A stretch of 64,000 bases of DNA from Amarolinea sp964580725. Its GTDB lineage: Bacteria > Chloroflexota > Anaerolineae > SSC4 > Amarolineaceae. This document shows, in pieces, positions 52,990 to 62,863 of this stretch (position 1 is its first letter; each line of letters starts with the position of its first letter). The position numbers and the translations under genes are program-made. A model generated the notes under the pieces. That model saw only the letters and a program-made list of their open reading frames with translations. It was not told the DNA's origin and searched no databases. The stretch is from NCBI GenBank assembly GCA_964580725.1, contig CAZOLV010000017.1, forward strand, positions 1-64,000. Direction: 5' to 3'.

Positions 52990-54033
52990 CTAACGACACG
53001 ACTGTGCGATTTCGAGCAGGTCGCTGAGCACAGCAAAACCGGTTTCGACGCGGCCGGCGCCCGGCCCGATCAGGGTGACATCGCCCAGCAGGTCGGTGGT
53101 GAACGTGATGGCGTTGGTGACGCCGCCGACGCCGGCCAGGGGGTGCTGTAAGGGTAGGCGCTGTGGCTGCACGCTGGCAGCCACCGACCCATCGGGCTGA
53201 CGTGCCGCCCGCCCGATCAACTTCCAGCGTTCGCCGGCGGCACGGGCGCTGCTGATGTCCGCCGGTGTCAGGCCGCTGATGCCCTGGCGCGGGATCGAGT
53301 TCAGGTCTACGCGGGCGCCGAGGAGAGTGTTGGCCAGAATGACGACTTTGGCCAACGTGTCGAAACCCTCGACGTCGGCGGTTGGGTCGGCTTCGGCAAA
53401 GCCCAGGCGCTGCGCCTCGGCCAGGGCGTCGGCGTAGCTGGCGCCGGCCTCCATGTTGGTCAGGATGAAGTTGGTCGTGCCGTTGAAAATACCTTTGACC
53501 TCGCTGATCTGGCAGCCGGCCAGAGCCTGGCGGCCCAGGCGCAGCGCGGGCGTGCCGCTCATCACCGTGCCCTCGAAGCGCAGCAGGCGGCCGGCGGCGT
53601 CCGCAGCAGCTTGCAACTCCTGGAAAGCCAGGGCAATGGGGCCTTTGTTGGTCAACACGGCATGTTTGCCGCTGGCCAGGGCAGCCTTGACATGCGAAAT
53701 TGCCGGCTGGCCGGTCTTGACGTCGGTCCAGCTCACTTCGACAACGGTATCGGCTTCGGCGGAACGGATCGTCGTCAGGCTATCCCAACCTGTGACGACA
53801 CCCGCCGCAGCGGGGTAATCATCCAAACGCCGTCCATGGCGCGCCAGGTCAAGCAGAACGCTGAGATGCAGCCCGGTGGGGCAATAGACGCTACCCTTGA
53901 GCAGGTCGCTCACCGCAACGACGACAAAACGCACGCCGGTCTCGGTCGCCAGAGTCTCGGCGCGCGTCTGCAGGATGTCGGCCAATCCCTGGCCAACGGT
54001 GCCAAAACCGATCAAAACCAATCTGTGTTCCAC
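52990..54033 (-). CDS. hom: Homoserine dehydrogenase
   Basis: NAD(P)-dependent reduction of aspartate semialdehyde to homoserine in threonine/methionine synthesis, 347 aa. The Rossmann start is RLVLIGFGTVGQGLADIL, then AVLTNKGPIALAFQELQ, and the catalytic region GIFNGTTNFILTNMEAGASY and GFAEADPTADVEGFDTLAK has the substrate glutamate and aspartate. It lacks the C-terminal ACT regulatory domain, so feedback inhibition by threonine is not expected. It starts at GTG (54033) with AAGGAGAA seven bases upstream. Confidence 0.96.
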   Translation of the reverse strand: MEHRLVLIGFGTVGQGLADILQTRAETLATETGVRFVVVAVSDLLKGSVYCPTGLHLSVLLDLARHGRRLDDYPAAAGVVTGWDSLTTIRSAEADTVVEVSWTDVKTGQPAISHVKAALASGKHAVLTNKGPIALAFQELQAAADAAGRLLRFEGTVMSGTPALRLGRQALAGCQISEVKGIFNGTTNFILTNMEAGASYADALAEAQRLGFAEADPTADVEGFDTLAKVVILANTLLGARVDLNSIPRQGISGLTPADISSARAAGERWKLIGRAARQPDGSVAASVQPQRLPLQHPLAGVGGVTNAITFTTDLLGDVTLIGPGAGRVETGFAVLSDLLEIAQSCR

Positions 54034-54115
54034 GAAGCTCTTCTCCTTGTGATGACTTACAGTCGTTCGACAAGCGCCAGGAGGCTTTGGCGCGCAATCG
54101 GGCGATCTTTCACTG

Positions 54116-54703
54116 TCACAGTGGTTCTGGCAGGGGTCGTAATTTCACCCGTACGAACGTTTCACCCTGCTCGATCTCCTGAGTGAATTCCAGGCCCATC
54201 TTGCGCAAGAGGTGCAACATCGCCCGGTTGTCGGACTGAATGGCGCCAATGAAGCTCTCGATGCCAACGGCCACCGCCGCGTTGACCAGGCAGCGCAGCA
54301 TGAAACCACCAACTCCCTGACTCTGATAATCGTCGCGCACAACAACGGCGGCTTCGGCGGTCACGTGATCGGGCAGTCGGTGTGCGCGCGCCACGGCGAC
54401 GGCGCGCCCAGGTTTGGGCGCCGCGTCAGCAGCCAAATCCTCCGGCGCCGTCTCCAGGGCGATCCAAGCGACCCGGTCGAACTGATCCACATCTGCCAAC
54501 TCGACAGCACTACGCCACAACTCGTCCTCACCGATCTGCTCCACGAGCAGGTGAAAACGATGATAGCGCGTCTCAGACGACAGGCTGTGAAACAGATCCA
54601 CCAGGAGTGGCGCATCGTGTTCGACAAGCGGACGCGCCAAGAGGCGACGCCCGCTGCGGGTCATGAAAAACTGCGTGGTCAACAGCGACGATCCCTTCGT
54701 CAT
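54116..54703 (-). CDS. GNAT family N-acetyltransferase
   Basis: 195 aa. The GNAT core has AEAAVVVRDDYQSQGVGGFM with the acetyl-CoA-binding QSQGVG (motif A), then SFIGAIQSDNRAMLHLLRKM and a C-terminal strand. The N-terminal half (FHSLSSETRYHRFHLLVEQI) resembles the GNAT domain of protein acetyltransferases of the Pat type, but no cyclic-nucleotide or NDP-forming synthetase domain is fused. The start is uncertain: the ATG at 54703 has no ribosome site and 54664 is possible. The substrate is unknown. Confidence 0.87.
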   Translation of the reverse strand: MTKGSSLLTTQFFMTRSGRRLLARPLVEHDAPLLVDLFHSLSSETRYHRFHLLVEQIGEDELWRSAVELADVDQFDRVAWIALETAPEDLAADAAPKPGRAVAVARAHRLPDHVTAEAAVVVRDDYQSQGVGGFMLRCLVNAAVAVGIESFIGAIQSDNRAMLHLLRKMGLEFTQEIEQGETFVRVKLRPLPEPL

Positions 54704-54889
54704 TGAATGGCAGTCGCAAGGACTGTTGGATGATCTTTCGGTGCGCTCGTCGTGAGCTTTCGACGCCGCGCGTGGCGGTCCGACGCTTCACTTTCCTCGT
54801 TGAATGATACATCAAGATGCGAGAATGTGCAACGTCTGACCCAAGTCCAAGCGTTCTGCCAATAAACCCAGTATCGAAACCGGCTATCC

Positions 54890-54918
54890 TTGACATTTTT
54901 TGCAACTCATGCTAAAAT
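54890..54918 (+). promoter_or_regulatory. Strong promoter of the S1-domain gene
   Basis: TTGACA (54890-54895), a 17-bp spacer, and TAAAAT (54913-54918) preceded by TG (extended -10). A leader of about 140 bases with several short hairpins (CACTGAG/CCCAGTG, GTGACC/TTGTCAC) follows before the ATG at 55064. Confidence 0.85.
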
Positions 54919-55063
54919 TGTGAAGCTGACTCCCAGACTACACTGAGCAAACCCAGTGTGCTCCATCATGTGACCACTCGCACTTGTCACATCGTCGCCC
55001 GACTCGAACGCCGCCGCTGGCCGCCAATCATCGTTGAATGGCCGCAAGGAGCGCTGACCAATC

Positions 55064-56359
55064 ATGAGTAGTTCGAACCAAATGGACACCGAAGATATCG
55101 AAACCACGGAGCCTGTTGCCATGACGGCAGCAGATGAAACCTCGCTGCTCCCATCAAGCGCGGGCAGCGACGACGATTTCCCGCCGGCCGAGCCTGTCGA
55201 AGCTGAGCCTGCCGAAGCTGAGCCTGTCGAAGCTGAGCCTGCCGAAGCTGAGCCTGCCGAAGCCGAGCCTGCCGAAGCCGAGCCTGCCAGCGATTTGCAG
55301 TTTGGCACGTCGGCGACTGAGGGTGGCGTTTCTCAGGACCCCGACCAACCGCTGCTCGACATCGTGGCTGCGCGCAGTAAGCGACCGACGTTGTGGACGT
55401 TGGCCGCCGCCGGCGCACAATCGGCGAACGGAGAAGCCGAACAACAGCCGCCCGACATCGAAGAGGCGGCCGCGCCCGGCAGGGGCCAAACGGCCGCCGA
55501 CGAGGACTGGGAGCGCGCCCGCACGATGATGGATGCCGGAGAGGTTTTCGAAGCCAGGGTCAACGGCTACAACCAGGGCGGGGTGACCATTGCATTCGGT
55601 CGTCTGCGCGGGTTCATTCCCAACTCGCACCTGAGCGGCATCGAGCCGACGATGAGCGCTGAGCAGCAGCAGGAGGTCTTGAGCCAGCTCGTGGGCAAGA
55701 CGATCACGCTGCGCATCGTCGAGGCGCAGCGTAAACGGCGTCGTTTGGTGCTTTCGGAACGGATGGCCGAGCGCGCATGGCGTGAAAAGCAGCGCGAACG
55801 CGTGTTGGAGGCGCTGGAAGTGGGCCAGGTCGTGACCGGCAAGGTGCGCAGCGTGACCAGCTTTGGCGTATTCCTCGATTTGGGCGGGGCCGACGGCCTC
55901 ATTCACATGAGCGAGCTGAGCTGGAAAAAGACCAAGAACCCGCGCGAGGCGATCCGCGTTGGCCAGGAACTCACCGCCAAGGTGATTCGAGTCGAGCGCG
56001 AACGTGGGCGCATCGGTTTGAGCGTCAAGCAGTTGCAGGCCAATCCGTGGGAAGTGATCGAGGCCAAATACCGTCCTGGCCAACTGGTCACAGCGCGCGT
56101 CACGAATCTGGTAAGCTTTGGGGCCTTTGCCTCCCTGGAACCGGGCATCGAGGGATTGGTGCACATCTCTGAGTTGAGCGATGAGTTCATCGAACACCCT
56201 CGCCAGGTCGTGCAACGCGGCCAGGAGTATACCATGCGCGTATTGGCCATTGATCGCGACCATGAGCGCGTGTCTCTGAGCCTGAAGCAAGCACCGCAGT
56301 GGATCGAAGCGCCCACTACGGCGCCCAAGCGCGAGGGCAATGGCAATGGCGCCAGGTAA
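55064..56359 (+). CDS. S1 RNA-binding domain protein (bS1-like)
   Basis: 431 aa. The acidic N-terminus includes six 5-residue repeats (EAEPA), then a linker to about 155. Three S1 domains follow, starting near 159 (GEVFEARVNGYNQGGVTIAF), 254 (GQVVTGKVRSVTSFGVFLDL) and 338 (GQLVTARVTNLVSFGAFASL). Three or four S1 domains fit the short bS1-like proteins of Chloroflexota and actinobacteria that help mRNA bind the 30S subunit. AAGGAG precedes the ATG, and the gene has a strong promoter. Proximity to the sigma factor gene is notable. A role in translation or RNA turnover is inferred from the domains. Confidence 0.92.
   Translation: MSSSNQMDTEDIETTEPVAMTAADETSLLPSSAGSDDDFPPAEPVEAEPAEAEPVEAEPAEAEPAEAEPAEAEPASDLQFGTSATEGGVSQDPDQPLLDIVAARSKRPTLWTLAAAGAQSANGEAEQQPPDIEEAAAPGRGQTAADEDWERARTMMDAGEVFEARVNGYNQGGVTIAFGRLRGFIPNSHLSGIEPTMSAEQQQEVLSQLVGKTITLRIVEAQRKRRRLVLSERMAERAWREKQRERVLEALEVGQVVTGKVRSVTSFGVFLDLGGADGLIHMSELSWKKTKNPREAIRVGQELTAKVIRVERERGRIGLSVKQLQANPWEVIEAKYRPGQLVTARVTNLVSFGAFASLEPGIEGLVHISELSDEFIEHPRQVVQRGQEYTMRVLAIDRDHERVSLSLKQAPQWIEAPTTAPKREGNGNGAR
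55199..55288. repeat. 15-bp in-frame tandem repeat (EAEPA)
   Basis: Six copies of GAAGCTGAGCCTGCC with small changes, encoding the acidic repeats of the S1-domain protein. The unit keeps the reading frame, so copy-number changes alter only tail length. Confidence 0.95.
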
Positions 56360-56931
56360 ACCGGGACAAGGGGAGGGCGGCCCACGCCCACGTCGCAGCG
56401 GTGAACGGCCGGCTGGCCCATCCGCTGAGCGCCAGGCTGAACGCCAGGCTGAACGCCAGGCTGAACGCCAGGCTGAACGCCAGGCTGAACGCCAGGNNNN
56501 NNNNNNNNNNNNNNNNNNNNNNNNNNNNNNNNNNNNNNNNNNNNNNNNNNNNNNNNNNNNNNNNNNNNNNNNNNNNNNNNNNNNNNNNNNNNNNNNCTGG
56601 CGCAGAGGCGCGGCCACAGCGTCCGCCCAATCGGCCGCCGGCGGGGCGCCGGGCCGAGCCGGGCAGTCGCCCAGGCCGGGAGCGAGACAGCAACCCAAAC
56701 GCCGGCAAAGGGCCGCCGCACCGGTCACGCCAACGGGTTTCGACGCACGCCCCCAGGCCAGTCGCTACATCGCTCGGCCAGATGGGAGCAGCACGCACAG
56801 CACCCGCTGCTCAAACCGTTGCGCCGCCGGCGCCTGCACCCGCTGTCCACCCGGAAGAAACGCCCAAGCCCCCCGAAAACAGAGTCTTCATTTATACGTA
56901 TACGATTTGGAACCGCTCGTCTAGTTCGTAA
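56340..56931 (+). CDS. Arg/Pro-rich protein interrupted by an assembly gap
   Basis: An ATG at 56340 overlaps the end of the S1-domain gene. It reads MAMAPGKPGQGEGG, then AERQ repeats from a 12-bp tandem repeat, and enters the 100-N gap. After the gap the most protein-like frame is rich in R, P and A (PQRPPNRPPAGRRAEP, then HPEETPKPPENRVFIYTYTI) and stops at 56931. The frame through the gap is unknown, so a single ORF is only likely, not shown. A basic, disordered RNA-binding partner of the S1 protein is a guess. Confidence 0.4.
56431..56496. repeat. 12-bp tandem repeat GCCAGGCTGAAC
   Basis: Five and a half copies running into the N gap; in frame it encodes AERQ (or LNAR) units. The repeat is the likely reason the assembly broke here. 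Confidence 0.95.
56497..56596. other. Assembly gap (100 N) in a tandem repeat
   Basis: Exactly 100 N, a placeholder for an unknown length. It interrupts the Arg/Pro-rich ORF between the S1-domain and sigma-factor genes. Confidence 0.98.
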
Positions 56932-57007
56932 CGCGACGTGGCCAACGGCCGGTATCGCCCACCAGCCAGATGTCACACCGGAACGCAATGTCTGTGAGGA
57001 TGGTGAC

Positions 57008-58201
<1,194 letters not shown>

Positions 58202-58202
58202 G

Positions 58203-58223
58203 CGACGCTTGCCAAAAGCGTCG
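58203..58223. repeat. 8-bp hairpin overlapping the tRNA promoter
   Basis: CGACGCTT and AAGCGTCG around GCCAA, one base after the sigma-factor stop. It overlaps the -35 of the tRNA promoter and could be the end of the sigma-factor transcript, but no T-run follows. Confidence 0.5.
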
Positions 58224-58237
58224 AGCTGTGCTAAACT
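58209..58237 (+). promoter_or_regulatory. Promoter of tRNA-Arg (extended -10)
   Basis: TTGCCA (58209-58214), a 17-bp spacer, and TAAACT (58232-58237) preceded by TG. The predicted transcript starts within about eight bases of the tRNA 5' end. Confidence 0.65.
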
Positions 58238-58249
58238 TGACCCGTACCG

Positions 58250-58321
58250 GCCCCCGTAGCTCAGAGGATAGAGCAGCGGCCTCCGGAGCCGTGTGCGGGC
58301 GTTCGAGTCGCCCCGGGGGTA
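58250..58321 (+). tRNA. tRNA-Arg, anticodon CCG
   Basis: A complete cloverleaf: acceptor GCCCCCG/CGGGGGT, D-arm GCTC/GAGC, anticodon stem GCGGC/GCCGT with loop CTCCGGA (anticodon CCG, reads CGG), and T-arm GGGCG-TTCGAGT-CGCCC. It is 72 nt including the discriminator A. The CCA end is not encoded. Confidence 0.95.
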
Positions 58322-58454
58322 CACGAGTAGGAAGGACCAGGCGCAAGTCGTCTGGTCTTTCTCGTTTACAAAACAGACACCGACAAGATCAACTCCCCGA
58401 CAAAATCAAGCCCCGATAAAAAACATGTCCCGATCGGGTCAGAAAGAATCTGCA

Positions 58455-59000
58455 ATGCCGCCGATTTCGTGGTCTCAAGAACAATACATCAAGGCCTTTC
58501 AGTTCGCCGCCGCGGCGCACCTGGGCCAAACGGTTGCCAACGGCGACCTGCCATACGTCACACATGTGAGTCTGGTCAGCATGGAGGTCATCGCGGCGCT
58601 GACTGTGGAGGACGGGCGCGATGGCGATCTGGCCGTGCAGTGCGCCCTGCTGCACGATGTGATCGAAGACACCGCCGTCACCTACGAGGGCGTAGCGCAG
58701 GAGTTCGGCGCCGCAGTGGCCGATGGGGTGCTGGCGCTGAGCAAGGACAAGCGCCTGCCCAAAGACCTGACCATGCCGGACAGTCTGCGGCGCATTTGCC
58801 AGCAGCCACGTGAAATCTGGATGGTCAAACTAGCCGACAGAATCACCAATCTACAGGTCCCGCCGCCGCACTGGAGCAGTGACGACATTAGGCGCTATCG
58901 GGACGAAGCCATTTTGATCCTGGACGCCTTGCAGGATGCCAGCGACTTGCTTGCCGCCAGGCTGCGCGACAAGATCACCGCCTATCGCACCTTCGCCTGA
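58455..59000 (+). CDS. HD-domain hydrolase of the RelA/SpoT HD type
   Basis: 181 aa, a stand-alone HD domain. It has KAFQFAAAAHLGQ, the metal motif LLHDVIEDT (HDxxED), and the later MVKLADRITNLQ typical of the ppGpp-hydrolase part of SpoT and Mesh1. No synthetase or TGS domain is attached, so a small alarmone or nucleotide hydrolase is likely. The start at 58455 is preferred; 58425 is the alternative in the same frame. It follows the tRNA and precedes trmO by 17 bp. Confidence 0.88.
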   Translation: MPPISWSQEQYIKAFQFAAAAHLGQTVANGDLPYVTHVSLVSMEVIAALTVEDGRDGDLAVQCALLHDVIEDTAVTYEGVAQEFGAAVADGVLALSKDKRLPKDLTMPDSLRRICQQPREIWMVKLADRITNLQVPPPHWSSDDIRRYRDEAILILDALQDASDLLAARLRDKITAYRTFA

Positions 59001-59017
59001 GGAAAACAAACGGACGC

Positions 59018-59479
59018 ATGAGCACTTCCTTACTTCTCCAGCCGATTGGCTTCGTCCGTTCAGCCGTCGTTGCGCAGACGGACGAGAGCTGGGGTCAGAC
59101 AACCGCACGCGTCGAACTGCTGCCAGAGTACCGTGCGGGTCTGCTCGGCCTGCAGCAGTTTTCGCACGTGATCGTGTTGACATTCTTGCACCAGGCGAGC
59201 TTCGACCCGCGCCGGCACCTGCGCCGACGGCCACGCGGCCTGGCATCCATGCCCGAAGTCGGCATTTTTGCGCAGCGCGCCAAAGATAGACCAAACCCGA
59301 TCGGCGTCACCGCCGTGCAGATCATTGCGGTGGATGACGCTGGCGTGACAGTGCGCGGCCTGGACGCCATCGAAGGGACGCCGGTGCTCGACCTGAAGCC
59401 GTATTACCCGGCCTATGACCGCGTGGAACGCGCCGTGACCCCCGCATGGGTCGAACGTCTGATGCAGGACTATTTCTGA
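59018..59479 (+). CDS. trmO: tRNA (t6A37) N6-methyltransferase TrmO
   Basis: SAM-dependent methylation of t6A37 in tRNA-Thr, 153 aa, TsaA/YaeB fold. It has LQPIGFVRSAVVAQTDESWG, IVLTFLHQASFDPRRHLRRR, the RPNPIGVT signature (KDRPNPIGVTAVQI), and GLDAIEGTPVLDLKPYYPAY with the Y-P-A-Y/D end. It is slightly shorter than the E. coli protein, matching the single-domain form. It is 17 bp after the HD gene on the same strand. Confidence 0.93.
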   Translation: MSTSLLLQPIGFVRSAVVAQTDESWGQTTARVELLPEYRAGLLGLQQFSHVIVLTFLHQASFDPRRHLRRRPRGLASMPEVGIFAQRAKDRPNPIGVTAVQIIAVDDAGVTVRGLDAIEGTPVLDLKPYYPAYDRVERAVTPAWVERLMQDYF

Positions 59480-59536
59480 TCGTATCTGCTGTGGATTCGT
59501 GCTGGCCTGCCGGGCAGGGCTGCGATTCACCGGCGG

Positions 59537-60289
59537 CTAGGTGGATCGAGGCTCGGCGGCAGATGGCCACCTGGGCCGATAGAAGATGCGGGCGAGAACG
59601 ATGCCGAATTCGTACAACACGTAGAGCGGCAGCATCACCAGCATCATGTTGAACGGATCGGGCGTCGGTGTGATGACCGCCGCCACGATCGCCAGGATGA
59701 CGATAGCGTAGCGCCGGCCGCGCCGGAGCTGCTCCGGGCTGATCACGCCCATGCGCGCCAGAAAGGCGATGATAAGCGGTGTCTCGAATGCAAGCCCAAT
59801 CCAAAAGACAAAGCTGGTTACGAACGAGATGTAGTAGTCAATCGAATACTGAGGCTCGATCAGATCGCTGAGGAAGTTGCTCAGGTAGCTGATCGAAAAG
59901 GGCAGCATGACCAGCGCCGAAAAAGCGACGCCAACGGCAAAGAGCAGCGTGGCGGCCGGGATCACGAAGTAGAGCGCGCGCATTTCTCTCTTCTCCAGCC
60001 CCGGAATGACGAACGCCAGGAACTGGTAGATGATGACCGGCATCGCCGCCACCACGGCCAGGATCAGCGCAACCTTGAAATAGACGATGATGTTTTCCGC
60101 CGGGCGCAACGACTGCGGGCGGGCGTCACCCATCGGCGAGATCAAAATTTCCAGAAAACGGCGGGCAAAGAATGTCCCGAACACCATGCCCACCAGCAGG
60201 CCGGCAACAACCTTGATGAGGCGCTGCCGCAGCTCGCGCAGATGATCGAGTATTGGCATGACGGCTTCGCGGTTGGGCGGTTGTTTCAT
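59537..60289 (-). CDS. tatC: Sec-independent protein translocase TatC
   Basis: Receptor core of the twin-arginine pathway, 250 aa, with six predicted membrane helices. It has HLRELRQRLIKVVAGLLVG, the F-FARRFLEIL segment, ALILAVVAAMPVIIYQFLAF with P-VIPGLEKRE following, and GIVLARIFYRP at the end. The ATG overlaps the tatB stop by 4 bp; an internal ATG at residue 11 is possible. It is the last gene of the lutB-lutC-tatB-tatC cluster. Confidence 0.95.
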   Translation of the reverse strand: MKQPPNREAVMPILDHLRELRQRLIKVVAGLLVGMVFGTFFARRFLEILISPMGDARPQSLRPAENIIVYFKVALILAVVAAMPVIIYQFLAFVIPGLEKREMRALYFVIPAATLLFAVGVAFSALVMLPFSISYLSNFLSDLIEPQYSIDYYISFVTSFVFWIGLAFETPLIIAFLARMGVISPEQLRRGRRYAIVILAIVAAVITPTPDPFNMMLVMLPLYVLYEFGIVLARIFYRPRWPSAAEPRST

Positions 60290-60579
60290 GCCTCTTCCTC
60301 TGGCTGCGTCGGCTGAGCGGGCGGTTGGGCGGCGTCCGGCGGGGGCGACAACTGCGCTGAAGCACGCCGGCCCGCTTGCGCCGGCGGCTGCCTGATCTCC
60401 TCCAACGGCTGCATCGCCTGCGCAAATTCCTCACGGAACGGATCCGTGATGTTCTGCAGTTGGTGAAAGAACTTCCCAATGGCGCGCGCGGCGCGGGGCA
60501 GTTCTTCCGGCCCCAGAAACACCAACGCCAGAACAATGATCAGAGCAAGCTCCAGCGGCCCAATTCCAAAAAAGTTCAT
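60286..60579 (-). CDS. tatB: Sec-independent translocase TatB-like protein
   Basis: 97 aa. One membrane helix, IGPLELALIIVLALVFLGP, with the FLGPEELPRAAR hinge and an amphipathic helix, then a Pro/Gln-rich tail. The FLGP-E-LP motif is closer to TatB than to the TatA encoded at 63089. It overlaps lutC (ATGA) and tatC (ATGA), so it is translationally coupled on both sides. Confidence 0.88.
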   Translation of the reverse strand: MNFFGIGPLELALIIVLALVFLGPEELPRAARAIGKFFHQLQNITDPFREEFAQAMQPLEEIRQPPAQAGRRASAQLSPPPDAAQPPAQPTQPEEEA

Positions 60580-61253
60580 GGCATCCAGTTTTCTTCGATC
60601 AGAAAGATGTGCATCTGCGCCGGGCCGGTCGCACCCGTCACCGGCGTTTGCTCGATTTCCCAGCTAAGGCTTGGCCCCAGCGCCAGACTCCAATCGCTCC
60701 CCCGCCAATCCTCGGACGCCTGCCGCATCCAGGCCTCGCATGAGGCAACCAGGCGGCTGGTTGGCAGCAGCACCAGATGGCGCGGCGGCCAACAGGCGGT
60801 TAGCATGTGTTGGGCCGACGGATAGCGCACGATGACTCCCCCCTCAGCGGCAATGCCAGCCAACGCCGTCGTCAAGCCAAAGGCGGGCGGTTTGTCTTGA
60901 CGCAGCAAGGCCCGGCTGCGCACTCCCTCCGCTTGCGGCGTGATCGCCTCGATGCCCAACATCTGCAGGGCGTCCAACAGCCCCGGCAGCGGCAAATGCG
61001 CCTCGTCCCAAATCAGGAGCTGGCGCGCCTCGGCGCTGCGCAGGTGCGAAAAGACCGCCAGGCGCGTCGCCCCAACTCCCCGTTCACGCGTCAGCCCGAC
61101 GCCGCGCGCCTCGACCGCGGCGCTGAAACGTTCGACCAACTCGGCGCGCTCGCCGGCGTCGAGTCGAGGCAAGGCGTGCGGCGCGACTATCGGCGCAGAG
61201 GACTCCTGGGCAGGCAGTTGGCTCAAGATGCGCAGGCGCGCCTCCGCCGTCAT
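60576..61253 (-). CDS. lutC: LutC/LUD-domain lactate utilisation protein
   Basis: 225 aa, LUD domain (YkgG/LutC). AEGGVIVRYPSAQHMLT, ASWPPRHLV-like ACWPPRHLVLLPTSRLVA, and SRALLRQDKPPAFGLTTALA fit the family. In Bacillus LutABC oxidises L-lactate to pyruvate. The ATG at 61253 is the best start; the frame continues upstream over the lutB end, and a GTG near 61310 is possible. It overlaps tatB by 4 bp. Confidence 0.85.
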   Translation of the reverse strand: MTAEARLRILSQLPAQESSAPIVAPHALPRLDAGERAELVERFSAAVEARGVGLTRERGVGATRLAVFSHLRSAEARQLLIWDEAHLPLPGLLDALQMLGIEAITPQAEGVRSRALLRQDKPPAFGLTTALAGIAAEGGVIVRYPSAQHMLTACWPPRHLVLLPTSRLVASCEAWMRQASEDWRGSDWSLALGPSLSWEIEQTPVTGATGPAQMHIFLIEENWMP

Positions 61254-61299
61254 GATTGGCGCCGATGGCGCACGTCCTGCGCCGGCGCGCGCTTGTGCG

Positions 61300-62679
61300 T
61301 CACTCCTCACGGATCTGTCCTCCGCGTCGCCGCGCCCAGCGCGCTCGGAAGGTCTCGGCGGCGGGCGGCGGCAGGTCACGCGCTGCCGTCCAGCGCCAGA
61401 GCCAGGGCGCCAACCAGGGGCGCGAGCGGCTGGCGCGGCTCAACCAGCGCCCCAGGCGCTGAAATGTGCGCAGCGTGGCATAGCGGTCAGGGGTGCGCAG
61501 CGCCAGGGCGATCCATGCGCCCGGTGTCGCACGGCGACGTTCAGCGCGGGCGCGCAGCAACTGGCGCGGCAAGTCAATGCCGACTGGGCAGACGGTGCGA
61601 CAGGCGCCGCACAGTGTGCTGGCCGCGGCCGCATCGTCGAAAGGCGCTTGCAAGCGCGCCAGCCCCATCACAGCGCCCACCGGTCCGGCCACGCTCCAGG
61701 CATAGGGTTGGCTACCCACGCGTCGCGCCGCCGGGCAGACATCGAAACATGCGCCGCACTGAATACAGGCCAGCATTTCGGCGTCGCCGTTTGCCAACAT
61801 CTGCGCCCGGCCATTATCGAGCAGGATCAGGTAAAACTCCCGGCCTGGCTCGCTGGCGCCGCTGAAACACTCGACGAAGACTGGCGCGGCGCGGCCATTG
61901 GCGCTGCGCGTGCGCACGCGCCGCAGCAGCCATAGATCCTCCCAGGTTGGCGCCACCTGTTCCAACCCCATGATCGCCACGATGACCGGCGCCAACGCCG
62001 CCGCCGCACGCACGCCGCCCTGATCGTCGAAGGTCACGAGGGCGCCCGTTTCGGCCACGGCAAAATCGAGACCAAGCAAAGCCAGCCCGCCTTGCAGCAT
62101 GGCGCGCCGGATGTGCATGCGCACGGTACGCGTCGCCGCCTCGGCATTGAGAAAGACCGGCATGTCGAGCCTGGCGTGCAGGTCGCTGACGATGTCATCT
62201 ATGCGCCGATTGGCCGCGCCGGCGTTGGGATGCGCCGGGCGCTGGCCGTTCAGGTCGGCCAGGAACTCGCCGTGATCGAGCCGCAGCGCCTGGATGCCTG
62301 CACCGCCCAACGCCCCAGCCAGGCCGATTTCCAACGGCAATGGCGATCGGGATTGCCATACTCGAAACAACCCCGCGCGCTGCGCCAGCCCTACAATCGC
62401 CTGGCAGGCTTGTGCGCTGTTTTCCGCCCAAATGACCTGACCGCCGCGCGCCTGCACGGCAGCTTCGATCTGGGGCAGGTACCGGCCGAGGTTGGCCAGC
62501 GTCTCGCGACGCAAGGCCTGGCTGCGCGCCGTCAGCGCGGGCCAATCAGGCTCGTCGGCGACGCCAGCGCGCCGTTGCGCGGCAAGAACGGAAGTGGTGT
62601 GCATGAGCGCCGAACGCTGCGTCGGAGAACGCAGCGCCTCGCGGCTTCGCTCGGCAAATGAGGTTGGTGCGCTCGACAT
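61300..62679 (-). CDS. lutB: LutB iron-sulfur lactate utilisation protein
   Basis: 459 aa. The N-terminal LUD domain has ARGGQVIWAENSAQACQAIV, ALGGAGIQALRLDHGEFLAD and GLALLGLDFAVAETGALVT. The C-terminal ferredoxin-like domain has two cluster motifs, CIQCGACFDVCP and LCGACRTVCPVGIDLP. LutB passes electrons during L-lactate oxidation with LutA and LutC. No lutA is in the window on either side, so the system is incomplete here or lutA is elsewhere. It heads the cluster leading into tatB and tatC. Confidence 0.93.
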   Translation of the reverse strand: MSSAPTSFAERSREALRSPTQRSALMHTTSVLAAQRRAGVADEPDWPALTARSQALRRETLANLGRYLPQIEAAVQARGGQVIWAENSAQACQAIVGLAQRAGLFRVWQSRSPLPLEIGLAGALGGAGIQALRLDHGEFLADLNGQRPAHPNAGAANRRIDDIVSDLHARLDMPVFLNAEAATRTVRMHIRRAMLQGGLALLGLDFAVAETGALVTFDDQGGVRAAAALAPVIVAIMGLEQVAPTWEDLWLLRRVRTRSANGRAAPVFVECFSGASEPGREFYLILLDNGRAQMLANGDAEMLACIQCGACFDVCPAARRVGSQPYAWSVAGPVGAVMGLARLQAPFDDAAAASTLCGACRTVCPVGIDLPRQLLRARAERRRATPGAWIALALRTPDRYATLRTFQRLGRWLSRASRSRPWLAPWLWRWTAARDLPPPAAETFRARWARRRGGQIREE

Positions 62680-62834
62680 GGGGCAGAGTATACCACGCGT
62701 GCCCGCGGATGTCTAGGTGCGAACGCACGTCATGCACCCTTCCTGCGTCACATCTGTGGATTGAACAGCGACCCGCCCGATTTCGACCAGGCACGCGCCC
62801 CACCCGCTGCTGACGCGCCAACATCGGTGACGGT

Positions 62835-62863
62835 TTGGCGCAGACTGGCATTCGTGCTATAAT
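62835..62863 (+). promoter_or_regulatory. Promoter upstream of tatA (extended -10)
   Basis: TTGGCG (62835-62840), a 17-bp spacer, and TATAAT (62858-62863) preceded by TGC. It leaves a leader of about 220 bases before tatA; within that stretch I see no RNA gene, only a 24-codon frame from 62941 with a GGAG upstream. Confidence 0.75.
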
